From the NCBI RefSeq assembly GCF_001641695.1, contig NZ_LSEF01000059.1, positions 95,648 through 136,488 of the forward strand: a stretch of DNA of 40,841 nucleotides, written 5' to 3'. The notes under the pieces are model-generated. The model made no database searches. It saw nothing but the letters and a program-made list of their open reading frames with translations, and was not told the origin of the DNA. Numbering within the stretch: the first letter of the stretch is position 1; the number at the start of each line of letters is the position of its first letter. Source of the stretch: Bradyrhizobium neotropicale. GTDB taxonomy: Bacteria; Pseudomonadota; Alphaproteobacteria; Rhizobiales; Xanthobacteraceae. Shown here one piece after another: positions 32,104 through 39,699 of the stretch. Position numbers and translations under genes: made by a program.

Positions 32104-33348
32104 TCAGACCGACCGCGTATAGGCCAGGAAGATCAGCGAGCCCAACAGCAGCGCCGCGGCCATGAACAGCAGCACCGCCGGCAGCCCCGCGAGCGCCGCC
32201 ACTGCGCCGGTGGTCGACTGCATCAGGGCGACACCGAGGAAGAAGGCCAGGTTGATCGCGGCGAGCGCCTTGCCGGCGACCTGCGCGTCGACCAGTTGCC
32301 GCGACATGCCGAACAGCAGCGGCTGGGCGGAAGTCGCAAGGCCAATCAGCACGAACAGCACCAGGTCGTATTGCGGCGGCATCACGGGCACCCCCAGTAG
32401 CAACGAGACCGCGTAGTTCGGCGCGCCGAGCGCCATCAGCGCCAGCAGCAGCGCCCCGGTTAGATGCGCGCCGGCCACGAGCTCGCGGCGGCGGCCGACC
32501 TTGCGATCGATCATGCCGATGAGAAGCGGGCCGATGATCATCGCGATCGTGAACGCGCCGAGCTGGTTGCCGGCCTCGACCCGCGTCAGTCCCTTGACCT
32601 GCATCAGCCACGGCCCGCCCCACAGGCCGCGCAGCACCAGCGAGGTCGCAAGCGACACCAGCGCCAGCGCGATCAATCCGCGTAGCGGACGCGAGAAGCC
32701 GAGCCGAAGCACCTCGATCATCTGCGACAGCGGCGAGGAATCGTCCTTGTGCTCGGCCGGCTGGTTCGGCACCAGCGCGAATACCGCGAACGCCACCGCG
32801 ACGCCGGCGACCGCCGAAATCCAGAACCCGGCGCGCCAGCCGTAATGGTCGACCACGAAGGCGAGCGGGCTCGACGACAGCAGCATGCCGATATTGCCGA
32901 TCGAGAGGATCGCGCCCGACCACAGGCCGAACCGCGCCGCCGACAATTGCTTGGCAGCGAGCGTCATCGGGCACATCAGCATGCCGGAGGTGGCGACGCC
33001 GAGCAGCACTTGCCCGGCCGCAAAGCTCTCGGGCCCCGTCGCGAAGCCGGAGACGATGGCGCCGACCACGGTTCCCACGAGCAGGCTGAGCGACACCGGC
33101 CGCACGCCAAAGCGATCCATCGCCGCGCCGACCGGGATCTGCGCCGCGGCAAAGGCGAACGGATAGACCGAGGTGAGGCTCGCCAGCGCCTGCGGCTCGA
33201 TGCGGAAATCCGCCGCCATCAGGTCGAGGCTGACCGCCGGAATGGTGCGCAGCAATGTCGAGAGCATGTGCCCGCAGGCGAGCGCAAGCAGCGCAAGAAT
33301 CAGCGCGCGGGTGCCATCTCCCGCTTCATCCGTGGCAACCGCAGTCAT
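32104..33348 (-). CDS. MFS transporter
   Basis: A 414-residue permease with twelve hydrophobic segments. Features are PFAFAAAQIPVGAAMDRFGV (TM2 and the signature loop D-R-x-G-x-R, as MDRFGVRP), AAKQLSAARFGLWSGAIL (TM4-5) and the second-half loop IDRKVGRRRELV. The long loop PNQPAEHKDDSSPLSQ (about residues 215-230) separates the two halves. ATG at 33348 has GGGGACGA about 9 bases upstream; an in-frame start at 33408 adds a proline-rich stretch and was rejected. It is the first gene of the run MFS, PepT-like, enolase-superfamily, M20, so it may import a peptide or acylated acid handled by the downstream enzymes. Confidence 0.9.
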   Translation of the reverse strand: MTAVATDEAGDGTRALILALLALACGHMLSTLLRTIPAVSLDLMAADFRIEPQALASLTSVYPFAFAAAQIPVGAAMDRFGVRPVSLSLLVGTVVGAIVSGFATGPESFAAGQVLLGVATSGMLMCPMTLAAKQLSAARFGLWSGAILSIGNIGMLLSSSPLAFVVDHYGWRAGFWISAVAGVAVAFAVFALVPNQPAEHKDDSSPLSQMIEVLRLGFSRPLRGLIALALVSLATSLVLRGLWGGPWLMQVKGLTRVEAGNQLGAFTIAMIIGPLLIGMIDRKVGRRRELVAGAHLTGALLLALMALGAPNYAVSLLLGVPVMPPQYDLVLFVLIGLATSAQPLLFGMSRQLVDAQVAGKALAAINLAFFLGVALMQSTTGAVAALAGLPAVLLFMAAALLLGSLIFLAYTRSV

Positions 33349-33524
33349 GATCGTTTCGTCCCCGGCGAGGGTTTGGGTGGGGTTACACGATTGGGGGAGG
33401 GGTGCCAACGGCGGGAGGGGCAGGTCTCTTATTCCGGATTGAGTGCGGCGGTAAGGGACTTACGTCAACCAGCGGCGTAGCGTTGCGCTGTCAGCACGAA
33501 ACGCAGGTTTGGCGCGGCAACAAG

Positions 33525-33554
33525 AAAAGCCCCGGTGCACGCACCGGGGCTTTT
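33525..33554 (-). terminator. strong intrinsic terminator of the porin gene (bidirectional)
   Basis: AAAAGCCCCGGTGC and GCACCGGGGCTTTT form a perfect 14-base stem around two bases, with a T-tract on each strand. It lies 20 bases after the porin stop (minus strand), so it ends that transcript. The symmetry would also stop transcription from the other side. Confidence 0.9.
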
Positions 33555-33573
33555 GCATCTGCAGCTACGAGAA

Positions 33574-34311
33574 TCAGTATCTCGCGACCACCGGGCCGCC
33601 GAAGCGATAGTTCAGCCGCAGGGTGAGAAGATCCACGTCCTGTCCGATCCGATTGGCTGCGCCTGCAACGATCGGATTGGCGACAGAGAACGAGTTGTTC
33701 GCGTTGCCCATGAAGAGCCGGTCATATTCGATGCCGACGGACCAGTTCGGCGTGAAGCCGTATTCGAAGCCAACGCCGACAGCGCCGCCCCAACGGGTCG
33801 CGCTTGCAGAGGCGACGAATACCCCGCCGGGGTTCGTGAAGACCTCGAATCGATTGCTCGTTACCGCAGCGCCGCCCTTCACGTAGAACAGCGCGGAGTT
33901 CCAGGCCCAGCCGAGCTGGCCCGTGAACAGCCCGATGCCGTCCGTCTTCGTCGTGGTCGAAAACGCGGGACGGATCACGCTGACGCGGGAGCTCTTCAGA
34001 TCGGCCCAATCGCCTTGGCCCTCGAGACCAAACACAAACTGGTTCATCTGCCAGCGATAGCCGAGCTGACCGCCGACCACGCCTCCCGAGCGCGTGCTGC
34101 ACCCGTCAGGGATAACTGCGCCGACGGCAGGTGCGAAATCCCAGCAATTGCGGCTCTCGCCCCAGCCGCCGTTTGCTCCGATATAGAAGCCGGTCCAGTT
34201 GTAGACGGGAATCGGAAGCGGCGGAGGGGCAGCCTTCACCGCCATGTCGGCCGCCAAGGCGGGAGTAGCCATGCTCAACGCTATGGCACCGGCAATCAGA
34301 AACTTCTTCAT
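33574..34311 (-). CDS. outer-membrane beta-barrel porin (Omp25/RopB family)
   Basis: A 245-residue protein with a Sec signal MKKFLIAGAIALSMATPALA, cleaved before ADM, followed by a short proline-rich stretch and an eight-strand barrel. Barrel signatures: WTGFYIGANGGWG, VVGGQLGYRWQMNQFVFGLE, FTGQLGWAWNSALFYVKGG, AVGVGFEYGFTPNWSVGIEY, and a terminal LRLNYRFGGPVVARY. The family gives rhizobial outer membranes abundant small porins. ATG at 34311 is preceded by a GGGATC sequence. A strong hairpin terminator follows the stop. It is monocistronic, unlike the MFS gene on the same strand. Confidence 0.95.
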   Translation of the reverse strand: MKKFLIAGAIALSMATPALAADMAVKAAPPPLPIPVYNWTGFYIGANGGWGESRNCWDFAPAVGAVIPDGCSTRSGGVVGGQLGYRWQMNQFVFGLEGQGDWADLKSSRVSVIRPAFSTTTKTDGIGLFTGQLGWAWNSALFYVKGGAAVTSNRFEVFTNPGGVFVASASATRWGGAVGVGFEYGFTPNWSVGIEYDRLFMGNANNSFSVANPIVAGAANRIGQDVDLLTLRLNYRFGGPVVARY

Positions 34312-34473
34312 TGATGGATCCCCAAGCTGCGCTTTCGATACGATCAGTTACGTTTGTTCAAATCAGATTGTGCGGGAAAACTAGGCAAACAGCGCTGAAA
34401 CCGCGTGCCATAATGGCAACAGGGCAGAACAATCGGCCGCAGCCCTCCCATGTTACCGCTTGGCTATTTATCG

Positions 34474-34728
34474 TCAGGGTACGCGCCCGCATTGGTCTCG
34501 CGCATCGGCCAGCCAGTCAGCGATGCCTTGGGAATGGATCAGCTTCCTTGGCAGGTGCGGATTGAGGGTGCCGGCAAAGACGACCAGCCCTTCCTCCAAT
34601 CTCGCGCGTGCGAATGCCTTGGCTTCAGTCTCGGTCTCAAATGCTCTGGTTGAGCGCGGGCTGCGCTCCTTCTTCCGCAAGAGACCTCGTTTGCGCACCT
34701 CGAACGTAACGTACCAAGTGAACGGCAA
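34474..34728 (-). CDS. small conserved orphan protein (84 aa)
   Basis: MPFTWYVTFEVRKRGLLRKK starts an 84-residue protein rich in basic residues with a FETETEAKAFARARLEEGLV helix and AGTLNPHLPRKLI. I recall highly similar short proteins in several Bradyrhizobium genomes, where T-F-E-T-E-x-E-A-K and A-G-T-x-N-P-H are conserved, and the composition is protein-like. No function is known. It is transcribed toward the porin gene and starts near the divergent wHTH-TPR gene. Confidence 0.7.
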   Translation of the reverse strand: MPFTWYVTFEVRKRGLLRKKERSPRSTRAFETETEAKAFARARLEEGLVVFAGTLNPHLPRKLIHSQGIADWLADARDQCGRVP

Positions 34729-34904
34729 AGCAGCACCAATCGTTGAAGACCGCGACCATGCGAGCTTCGGCGGGCGCCAACACCTTTGACCTGCATCAAC
34801 GAAAGAGCGCTTATCCCGCGTTCAACACTGCGGCATATTTCCCCGGGGCCGAACGCGAGTATTGGCTCCGAGGCTTGAGGGAGGTCGCCTGCGGGGATTG
34901 GCAA

Positions 34905-36470
34905 TTGCGCTATCTCTTCGAGGAGTACGTGTTCGACACGGATCGGCGCGAGCTGCATCGCGGAGCTGATCTCGTTTCCGTTGCGCCGCAGGTTTTCGAC
35001 ATTCTCGATTACCTGATCCGCAACAGGGAGCGCGTCGTCACCAAAGACGACCTGATGAACGCCATTTGGAAAGGGCGCATCGTCTCTGAGGCGGCGCTCA
35101 CGACCCGCCTCAATGCCGCCCGCACCGCGATCGGCGACCGCGGTGAAGCGCAGCGCCTGATCAAGACGCTCCCGCGCAAGGGCTTCCGTTTCGTCGGAGC
35201 AGTTCGGGAAGCACAGAAGCCGGATCCTTTGGAGGCCATCCATGGCCAGCAAGACGCGAGGATAGTCGCCCTCCCACTGCCCGATAAGCCCTCGATTGCC
35301 GTGCTCCCATTCGCCAATCTGAGCTCCGATCCCGAGCAGGACTATTTCGCAGATGGCGTCGTCGAGGATATCACGATGGCGCTGTCGCTGTTTCGCTGGC
35401 TGTTTGTGGTCGCACGCAATTCCAGCTTCGCCTACAAGGGGCGGCCGGTGGACGTGAAGCAGGTCGGCCGCGAGCTCGGCGTGCGGTATGCGCTCGAAGG
35501 CAGCGTGCGCAGAGCCGGAAATCGCGTTCGCATTGCGGCTCAGCTGATCGACGCCGAAACGGGGGCACATCTCTGGGCGGACCATTTTGAGGGTCCGATC
35601 GAGGATATGTTCGATCTGCAGGATCATCTGACGTCATGCGTGGTGGGTGCGATCGCTCCGAAGCTGCAGCATGAGGAGATCAAGCGGGCCAGGCGCAAGC
35701 CAACCGAAAATCTGGACGCATACGACTATTACCTGCGCGGGCTGGCGAAAGCTCGCTGGTCCAAGCAGGCGAACAACGAAGCGCTGCATCTCTTTTGCAA
35801 GGCGATCGAGCTCGACCCTCGTCTTGCCTGCGCCTATGGCATGGCCGCGTGGTGCCATGTTCGACGCAAGGCGCTCGGTGAGACGAACGACCAGCAAAGC
35901 GCAGAGGCCATACGATTGGCTCGCAAGGCGGTGGATCTGGGAGCGGACGATCCATTTGCCCTGTCGATGGGAGCTTACGCGCTCGCCTTTTTAGCCCGCG
36001 AGTTCGACGATGCCGCGGATTTCGTCGATCGGGCACTGGCTGTCAATCCGAACCTGGCACGAGCCTGGATGCTCAGCGCCTGGTTGAGAATCTGGAGAGG
36101 CGAGCCGGACCTCGCACTCGAGCACGCTGCGCATGCCATGCGGCTAAGTCCGCTTGACCCGTCCATGTACTACACCACGCGCGGCGCCATGGCCTATGCT
36201 CATTTCCTGGCGGGCCGTTACGATGCCGCGCTGTCATGCGCCGAAAAGGCAACGCGCGACAACCCGGCTTTCCTGCTGTCAATCTGCATCCATGCCGCCA
36301 GCAACGTTCGCGCCGGGCGGATGGAGCCGGCACGCAAAGCCATCTCACAGGCGCTCGAAAACAATCCCGACTTGAGTGCTTCCAGCTTGAGAGATTTGAC
36401 GCCGTTTCGCCGGCCGGAGGACTTCGCGATGTTTGCGAAAGCGCTCCGCGATGCGGGTCTGCCGGATTGA
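34905..36470 (+). CDS. winged-helix / TolB-like / TPR regulatory protein (CyaE/CadC-like family)
   Basis: A 521-residue protein. An OmpR-type winged helix (about 1-100: MRYLFEEYVFDTDRRELHRG, then APQVFDILDYLIRNRERVVT, KTLPRKGFRFVG) is followed by a TolB-like domain (PSIAVLPFANLSSDPEQDYF to GAHLWADHFEG) and four or more TPR-like helix pairs to the C terminus. No transmembrane segment is visible. This architecture is common in alphaproteobacterial cyclase-like regulators but lacks the cyclase domain. TTG at 34905 is preferred because GGGGA lies 7 bases upstream and the family begins at this residue; an in-frame ATG at 34743 would add a 54-residue non-conserved extension. The target genes are unknown. 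Confidence 0.87.
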   Translation: MRYLFEEYVFDTDRRELHRGADLVSVAPQVFDILDYLIRNRERVVTKDDLMNAIWKGRIVSEAALTTRLNAARTAIGDRGEAQRLIKTLPRKGFRFVGAVREAQKPDPLEAIHGQQDARIVALPLPDKPSIAVLPFANLSSDPEQDYFADGVVEDITMALSLFRWLFVVARNSSFAYKGRPVDVKQVGRELGVRYALEGSVRRAGNRVRIAAQLIDAETGAHLWADHFEGPIEDMFDLQDHLTSCVVGAIAPKLQHEEIKRARRKPTENLDAYDYYLRGLAKARWSKQANNEALHLFCKAIELDPRLACAYGMAAWCHVRRKALGETNDQQSAEAIRLARKAVDLGADDPFALSMGAYALAFLAREFDDAADFVDRALAVNPNLARAWMLSAWLRIWRGEPDLALEHAAHAMRLSPLDPSMYYTTRGAMAYAHFLAGRYDAALSCAEKATRDNPAFLLSICIHAASNVRAGRMEPARKAISQALENNPDLSASSLRDLTPFRRPEDFAMFAKALRDAGLPD

Positions 36471-36497
36471 GGTGAGGTCGCTCTATGCAGCAGCTTT

Positions 36498-36610
36498 TAG
36501 GATGGGTGGAGCAACTTGTCCGCCGAAGCCCAACGGGCGAAGGCGGAAGCGAAACTCATCAATTTGTCCGCGATGATGATGGGTTTCTCGAAGAGCTTAA
36601 CCCATCCCAT
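36498..36610. repeat. imperfect palindromic repeat (TAGGATGGGTGGAGC type)
   Basis: TAGGATGGGTGGAGCAACTT and the closing GAGCTTAACCCATCCCAT form the outer arms of an imperfect stem; an inner GAAGCCCAACGGGCGAAGGC lies between. The element resembles the GTAGG(T/A)TGGGT repeats near 9687 and 38203 and lies after the TPR gene. The following stretch up to 36729 shows nothing I recognise. Confidence 0.65.
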
Positions 36611-36729
36611 GAGCTGCCTCGCCACGGCGCGGGGCGAGCTATGAATCTGGCCTTTCCGTTCTGTCGAACCGCTTCGGTCGCCTCAAGGGGGCCCGGAAGT
36701 TTCCTGTTCGGCAGCGAGCCGCATGATGG

Positions 36730-36972
36730 CTACGGACCCGGAGAAGCAGTCCCCGGAGGTACGGGCTGTTCCGCCAGCTCCCACCGCGCCGCAAGCTCCT
36801 TGATCTGCTCGAAATCGAGGATCGACTGCGACAGTTGACCCTTTCGGACGATTATCGCCACATCGCGATCTTGGGGCAGCAAGGCCATCGCTCTCGCGAC
36901 CGCAGAGCGCAGTCTCATCGCTCCGTGGTTGGCCAAGACCACAATCTCCTCCGGGTCTAAGACTGCGGGCAT
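36730..36972 (-). CDS. small orphan protein (80 aa)
   Basis: The 80-residue frame starts MPAVLDPEEIVVLANHGAMR with GGGGACGG about 5 bases upstream of ATG 36972. Its middle (ALLPQDRDVAIIVRKGQLSQ) looks protein-like and ends in a proline-rich tail. It overlaps the end of the next small gene by 16 bases, suggesting a pair. No family recognised; the longer in-frame ORF (from 37158) would overlap that gene almost completely and was not preferred. Confidence 0.5.
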   Translation of the reverse strand: MPAVLDPEEIVVLANHGAMRLRSAVARAMALLPQDRDVAIIVRKGQLSQSILDFEQIKELAARWELAEQPVPPGTASPGP

Positions 36973-37217
36973 TGTCCGTCCCCATGCTGGCCGCAAGCCA
37001 GCAACCAGCCGTTGATGATTTCCCACTTGTCTCGCCCCCTCGCTTGGAATTTCAGGAGCGGCGAGCGCTTGTCCTCTAGTTCGCAAAAGAAGCTCAACGT
37101 ATCGCGGGCGGTAGCTGCCCCACGATCGATCGACTGAGCCTGAAGCCAGCGCCGCCATTCGCGAATAATCAGCAGCTTGCGTTGGGTTTGATAAGTCGAC
37201 GCGCGTCTCCGCCCCAT
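36957..37217 (-). CDS. small conserved orphan protein (86 aa)
   Basis: MGRRRASTYQTQRKLLIIRE is followed by WRRWLQAQSIDRGAATARDT, then SFFCELEDKRSPLLKFQARG and RDKWEIINGWLL. I recall Bradyrhizobium hypothetical proteins with the same W-x-Q, F-x-E-L-x-D-x-R-S-P-L-L-x-F and G-R-D-K-W-x-I-I pattern. The pattern resembles a DNA-binding or phage-type small protein, but no function is known. It precedes the 80-residue frame with a 16-base overlap. Confidence 0.65.
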   Translation of the reverse strand: MGRRRASTYQTQRKLLIIREWRRWLQAQSIDRGAATARDTLSFFCELEDKRSPLLKFQARGRDKWEIINGWLLACGQHGDGQCPQS

Positions 37218-37682
37218 GAGGCAGGCCCCCCGAAGGTCTTCAGTTGGTCGCGCTGGCTTTGCTAGAAGGCTCTATTCGAGAGCGTAGATAGGCATCCAGA
37301 CGGTACCGGGCATCCGCCGCGCCGATGGCACCATCGAACCCGCGATATGAACGAGAGACCTTAAGGCTTTCTAAATCGGGATATGGCGGCTTCGGTCTTC
37401 GCGGCTCGCGCTTCATCCGGCAACGCCCGCATCTGCCTTCGCTCGCTCGGCGATCTCGTCGCTCTTGGACAGGGCGTGCTTGCAGGCATTCCCATACCAC
37501 TGTGCCGCCCTCGTTGCTCGTCCGCGCAGATGCCCCACGGGCTGTCGATGTCCTCTCCGGAGACAGACGAGCCAGGTTTTGAGCAGTCCGCATCTTCGTT
37601 GATCTGGATCAAGGTCGAGTGCGCGTCGATCCAAAGGATCGAGCGCGGCTGGCCGGGGCCGTTCCATCCTTAGGGGGAACAC
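37218..37682. other. 465-base stretch with degenerate reading frames
   Basis: No gene can be assigned with confidence. On the minus strand an ORF ending ATRAAQWYGNACKHALSKSD, IAERAKADAGVAG stops at 37413, and its stop overlaps an ATG (37416) that opens a frame reading SLKVSRSYRGFDGAIGAADA, RYRLDAYLRSRIE to 37240. Both pieces look protein-like, but neither has a clear start or ribosome binding site, so the stretch may be one decayed or frameshifted gene. The interval 37600-37682 holds the leader of the next plus-strand gene, with AGGGGGAAC just before its ATG. Confidence 0.45.
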
Positions 37683-38117
37683 ATGAAGCGCTCGATGGCG
37701 CTCGCTGCCGCGGCTCTTCTGGTCATCGGAACGCGCGCGAGCAATGCCGCCGTGTGGATCACGGACGATCGCGGCGGACAAATCGGGAAGTACATATACA
37801 GATATGAGAAGCTGCGTGCTTCAGGCCAGCGCGTAATCATCGGCGGCTTCTGCGCCTCGGCTTGCACGATTGTTCTGGGGACTATCCCGTCGAGCAGGAT
37901 TTGCGTGACTCCCAACGCGGAGCTTGCCTTTCACGCGGCATGGGATTTTGGACGCCGCGGCAGGGCCGTTACGAATTTCGGAGCGACCCGAATGGTCTAT
38001 TCAATGTATCCGGCGCCCGTCCGACGGTGGATCGCTCACCGTGGGGGCTTAACACCACGCACAATCTTCCTGCGCGGAAGGCGACTGCAAGAAATGTATC
38101 GCTCATGTTCGTCGTAA
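37683..38117 (+). CDS. exported ClpP/crotonase-fold protein (small)
   Basis: A 144-residue protein with a Sec signal peptide (MKRSMALAAAALLVIGTRAS, cleavage near SNA-A) and a short ClpP-like core: YEKLRASGQRVIIGGFCASA (the S of A-S-A at the nucleophile elbow), CTIVLGTIPSSRICVTPNAE and LAFHAAWDFG (the His of the presumed pair). I recall longer Bradyrhizobium relatives, where the last part continues past YRSC; here the frame stops early, so the C terminus may be shortened. AGGGGG lies 5 bases upstream of the ATG. The role is unknown; ClpP-fold periplasmic proteins are often unstudied. Confidence 0.75.
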   Translation: MKRSMALAAAALLVIGTRASNAAVWITDDRGGQIGKYIYRYEKLRASGQRVIIGGFCASACTIVLGTIPSSRICVTPNAELAFHAAWDFGRRGRAVTNFGATRMVYSMYPAPVRRWIAHRGGLTPRTIFLRGRRLQEMYRSCSS

Positions 38118-38202
38118 TCATATGAAGATTGCGCGCATCTCGTCGACTGGCGGCCGTGCCTCGGAGCAGATCAATGCCGCTGCCGGCAGACGGATACCGG
38201 CT

Positions 38203-38255
38203 CGTAGGTTGGGTGGAGCAACGCGGGGGTCGCGAAGAGCTCAACCCATCCTGCG
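38203..38255. repeat. short palindromic repeat (CGTAGGTTGGGTGGAGC type)
   Basis: CGTAGGTTGGGTGGAGCAAC and AGAGCTCAACCCATCCTGCG form an imperfect stem around a GC-rich loop. The ends match those of the repeats at 9687 and 36498, so this is a third member of the same family in the window, here between two plus-strand genes. Confidence 0.7.
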
Positions 38256-38419
38256 ATCCACCTTAACGTGGCATCGGCCCGATTTTCGCAACGCGAAATC
38301 CACGCTGTATGATATTCTTCGTGAGCAATAGTCGGCGCGGTCCTGAACCTGCGGAGAAGGCAATGCGTCGAGCTAATCGATCGTCATTTGCCGCCAGACC
38401 GGATGAGGGAGATGCGACA

Positions 38420-38977
38420 ATGAAAAGAAGCACGCTGATCGGTTTAAGTGGTTCGGTGTCGATCGCGGCCCTGGCGGCTGGTGTCGCGATTTCCGCGCAG
38501 GACAAGTACACTGTGCAAGTCCCGAACGGGCTCGCGTTCTCCGAGTTCAGGGGATACGAGGACTGGCCGGTGATCGCGCTCAGCGAGAACGAAGGCCTGA
38601 TCGCCGTAATCGTGGGGAATGCGGCAATGATCGACGCCTACAAGGAAGGCGTGCCCGCAAATGGCAAGCCCTTCCCGGACGGTGCCAGGATGGCGAAGAT
38701 TCATTGGAGCCCGAAAAAGCAAGAGACGTACCCCGGTCAGCCGACCGTGCCGGGCGTCCAGCATGACGTTGATTTCATGGTGAAGGACAGCAAGAGGTTC
38801 GCGGACAGCGGCGGATGGGGATGGGCTGCCTTCGCATACGACGCGGCGTCCGATACGTTTAGGCCCTTCACCACTGCAGACAATCCGCCGCAGGAGAACG
38901 ACGCGAAGTGCGGGTTCGCGTGCCACACGGTGGTGCAAAACCGCGACTACGTTTTCACGGAATACGGAAAGAGGTGA
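38420..38977 (+). CDS. cytochrome P460 family protein with CX3CH motif
   Basis: A 185-residue exported protein: a signal segment (MKRSTLIGLSGSVSIAALAA, cleavage near ISA-Q), YTVQVPNGLAFSEFRGYEDW (P460 N-terminal signature), then VIVGNAAMIDAYKEG, PDGARMAKIHWSPKK and DVDFMVKDSKRFADSGGWGW. The C-terminal haem site is KCGFACHT with C164, C168 and H169, so the spacing is C-x-x-x-C-H and not C-x-x-C-H. The family includes hydroxylamine-oxidising P460 and NO-binding cytochrome c'-beta; K93 is a candidate for the haem cross-linking lysine, unconfirmed. GAGGGAGA lies about 7 bases upstream of ATG 38420. An earlier in-frame start at 38309 lacks the signal at its N terminus. Confidence 0.85.
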   Translation: MKRSTLIGLSGSVSIAALAAGVAISAQDKYTVQVPNGLAFSEFRGYEDWPVIALSENEGLIAVIVGNAAMIDAYKEGVPANGKPFPDGARMAKIHWSPKKQETYPGQPTVPGVQHDVDFMVKDSKRFADSGGWGWAAFAYDAASDTFRPFTTADNPPQENDAKCGFACHTVVQNRDYVFTEYGKR

Positions 38978-39060
38978 GTATCGGATACCGCGAGCCGTGC
39001 CGCGGAAGAGCATGCAATCGCGGTTGGGAGTCACAGTCGAGAAGTCTGGTGGAGTTCCGC

Positions 39061-39264
39061 ATGAAGAAGAGCGATGTAACCTGTTCTGAGTGCGGCGCTG
39101 GGTTTCGACGGCTCGAACTATCATCGCAGCCCGGGGAGAAAGGCGAGTATCACTGCCCCGCCTGCAATACCTCGCTAGAAGTTTTTGACGGTAGCAAGCT
39201 GATCGCCTATCGGCTCACAATCGAGCCTTGCACCAGGCTGTGTACCCATAAATCGGCAGAGTGA
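39061..39264 (+). CDS. small zinc-ribbon protein (67 aa)
   Basis: MKKSDVTCSECGAGFRRLEL carries a C-x-x-C pair and YHCPACNTSLEVFDG a second one, 27 residues apart, forming a zinc ribbon. The remainder (SKLIAYRLTIEPC) is short and variable. GGTGGAG lies 6 bases upstream of ATG 39061. Similar 60-70-residue proteins occur in Bradyrhizobium as orphans. Role unknown; metal-sensing or nucleic-acid binding is possible. Confidence 0.75.
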   Translation: MKKSDVTCSECGAGFRRLELSSQPGEKGEYHCPACNTSLEVFDGSKLIAYRLTIEPCTRLCTHKSAE

Positions 39265-39379
39265 TCCGATGAAGAGTACGTCCGCTTTGTCCCGATAGCG
39301 ACCAGGTTCGTGGGCAGCGCAATATGTCGCGAAGGGCCAATAAGCGACATTGCTTGGTTAGATGGCAACTAGTGGTTCA

Positions 39380-39661
39380 TCACAGTGATTTTGACGTTTT
39401 GATACCGAGCCATCCGAGGATAGGCAACTTTTCGGGTGGCAAGAGGATCTCGATGCTTCGAGCGACGCCGGGCTGGCGACGAATGAACCCGTTGCGTTCG
39501 AGGGTGAGGATCATCTGGTGGACTGACGGCGGGCTGACGCGGAAATGCCGCTGGATGTCGGCCTCGGCGGGCGGCTGTCCGAACATGTACGAGTAGGTAT
39601 GGATGAAAGCGAGATAGTGTCCCTGCTTCTCGGTGAAGTGCGCGCCTGATTTTTGACTCAT
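39380..39661 (-). CDS. LexA/MarR-like winged-helix protein encoded in the IS element
   Basis: A 93-residue protein with FTEKQGHYLAFIHTYSYMFG, PPAEADIQRHFRVSPPSVHQ and MILTLERNGFIRRQPGVARS, IEIL. This is the pattern of the N-terminal LexA winged helix (S-P-P-S-V-H-x-x-L-x-x-L-E-x-x-G-x-I-x-R-x-P-G-x-A-R-S-I-E). No peptidase domain follows. ATG at 39661 is preferred over a longer start at 39757, which would overlap the transposase gene. It is divergent from the transposase with 38 bases between starts. It stops at 39380, inside the left terminal repeat. A role in regulating the transposase is inferred. Confidence 0.83.
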   Translation of the reverse strand: MSQKSGAHFTEKQGHYLAFIHTYSYMFGQPPAEADIQRHFRVSPPSVHQMILTLERNGFIRRQPGVARSIEILLPPEKLPILGWLGIKTSKSL

Positions 39662-39699
39662 AGCTGGATTCGTCCCGGCCTCCGACAAGGAGGCGAAGC

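Noticed and set aside
34743..34904. N-terminal extension of the wHTH-TPR protein from the ATG at 34743
   Set aside because: The 54 extra residues are not conserved in the family as I know it and lack a ribosome binding site, whereas TTG at 34905 has one.
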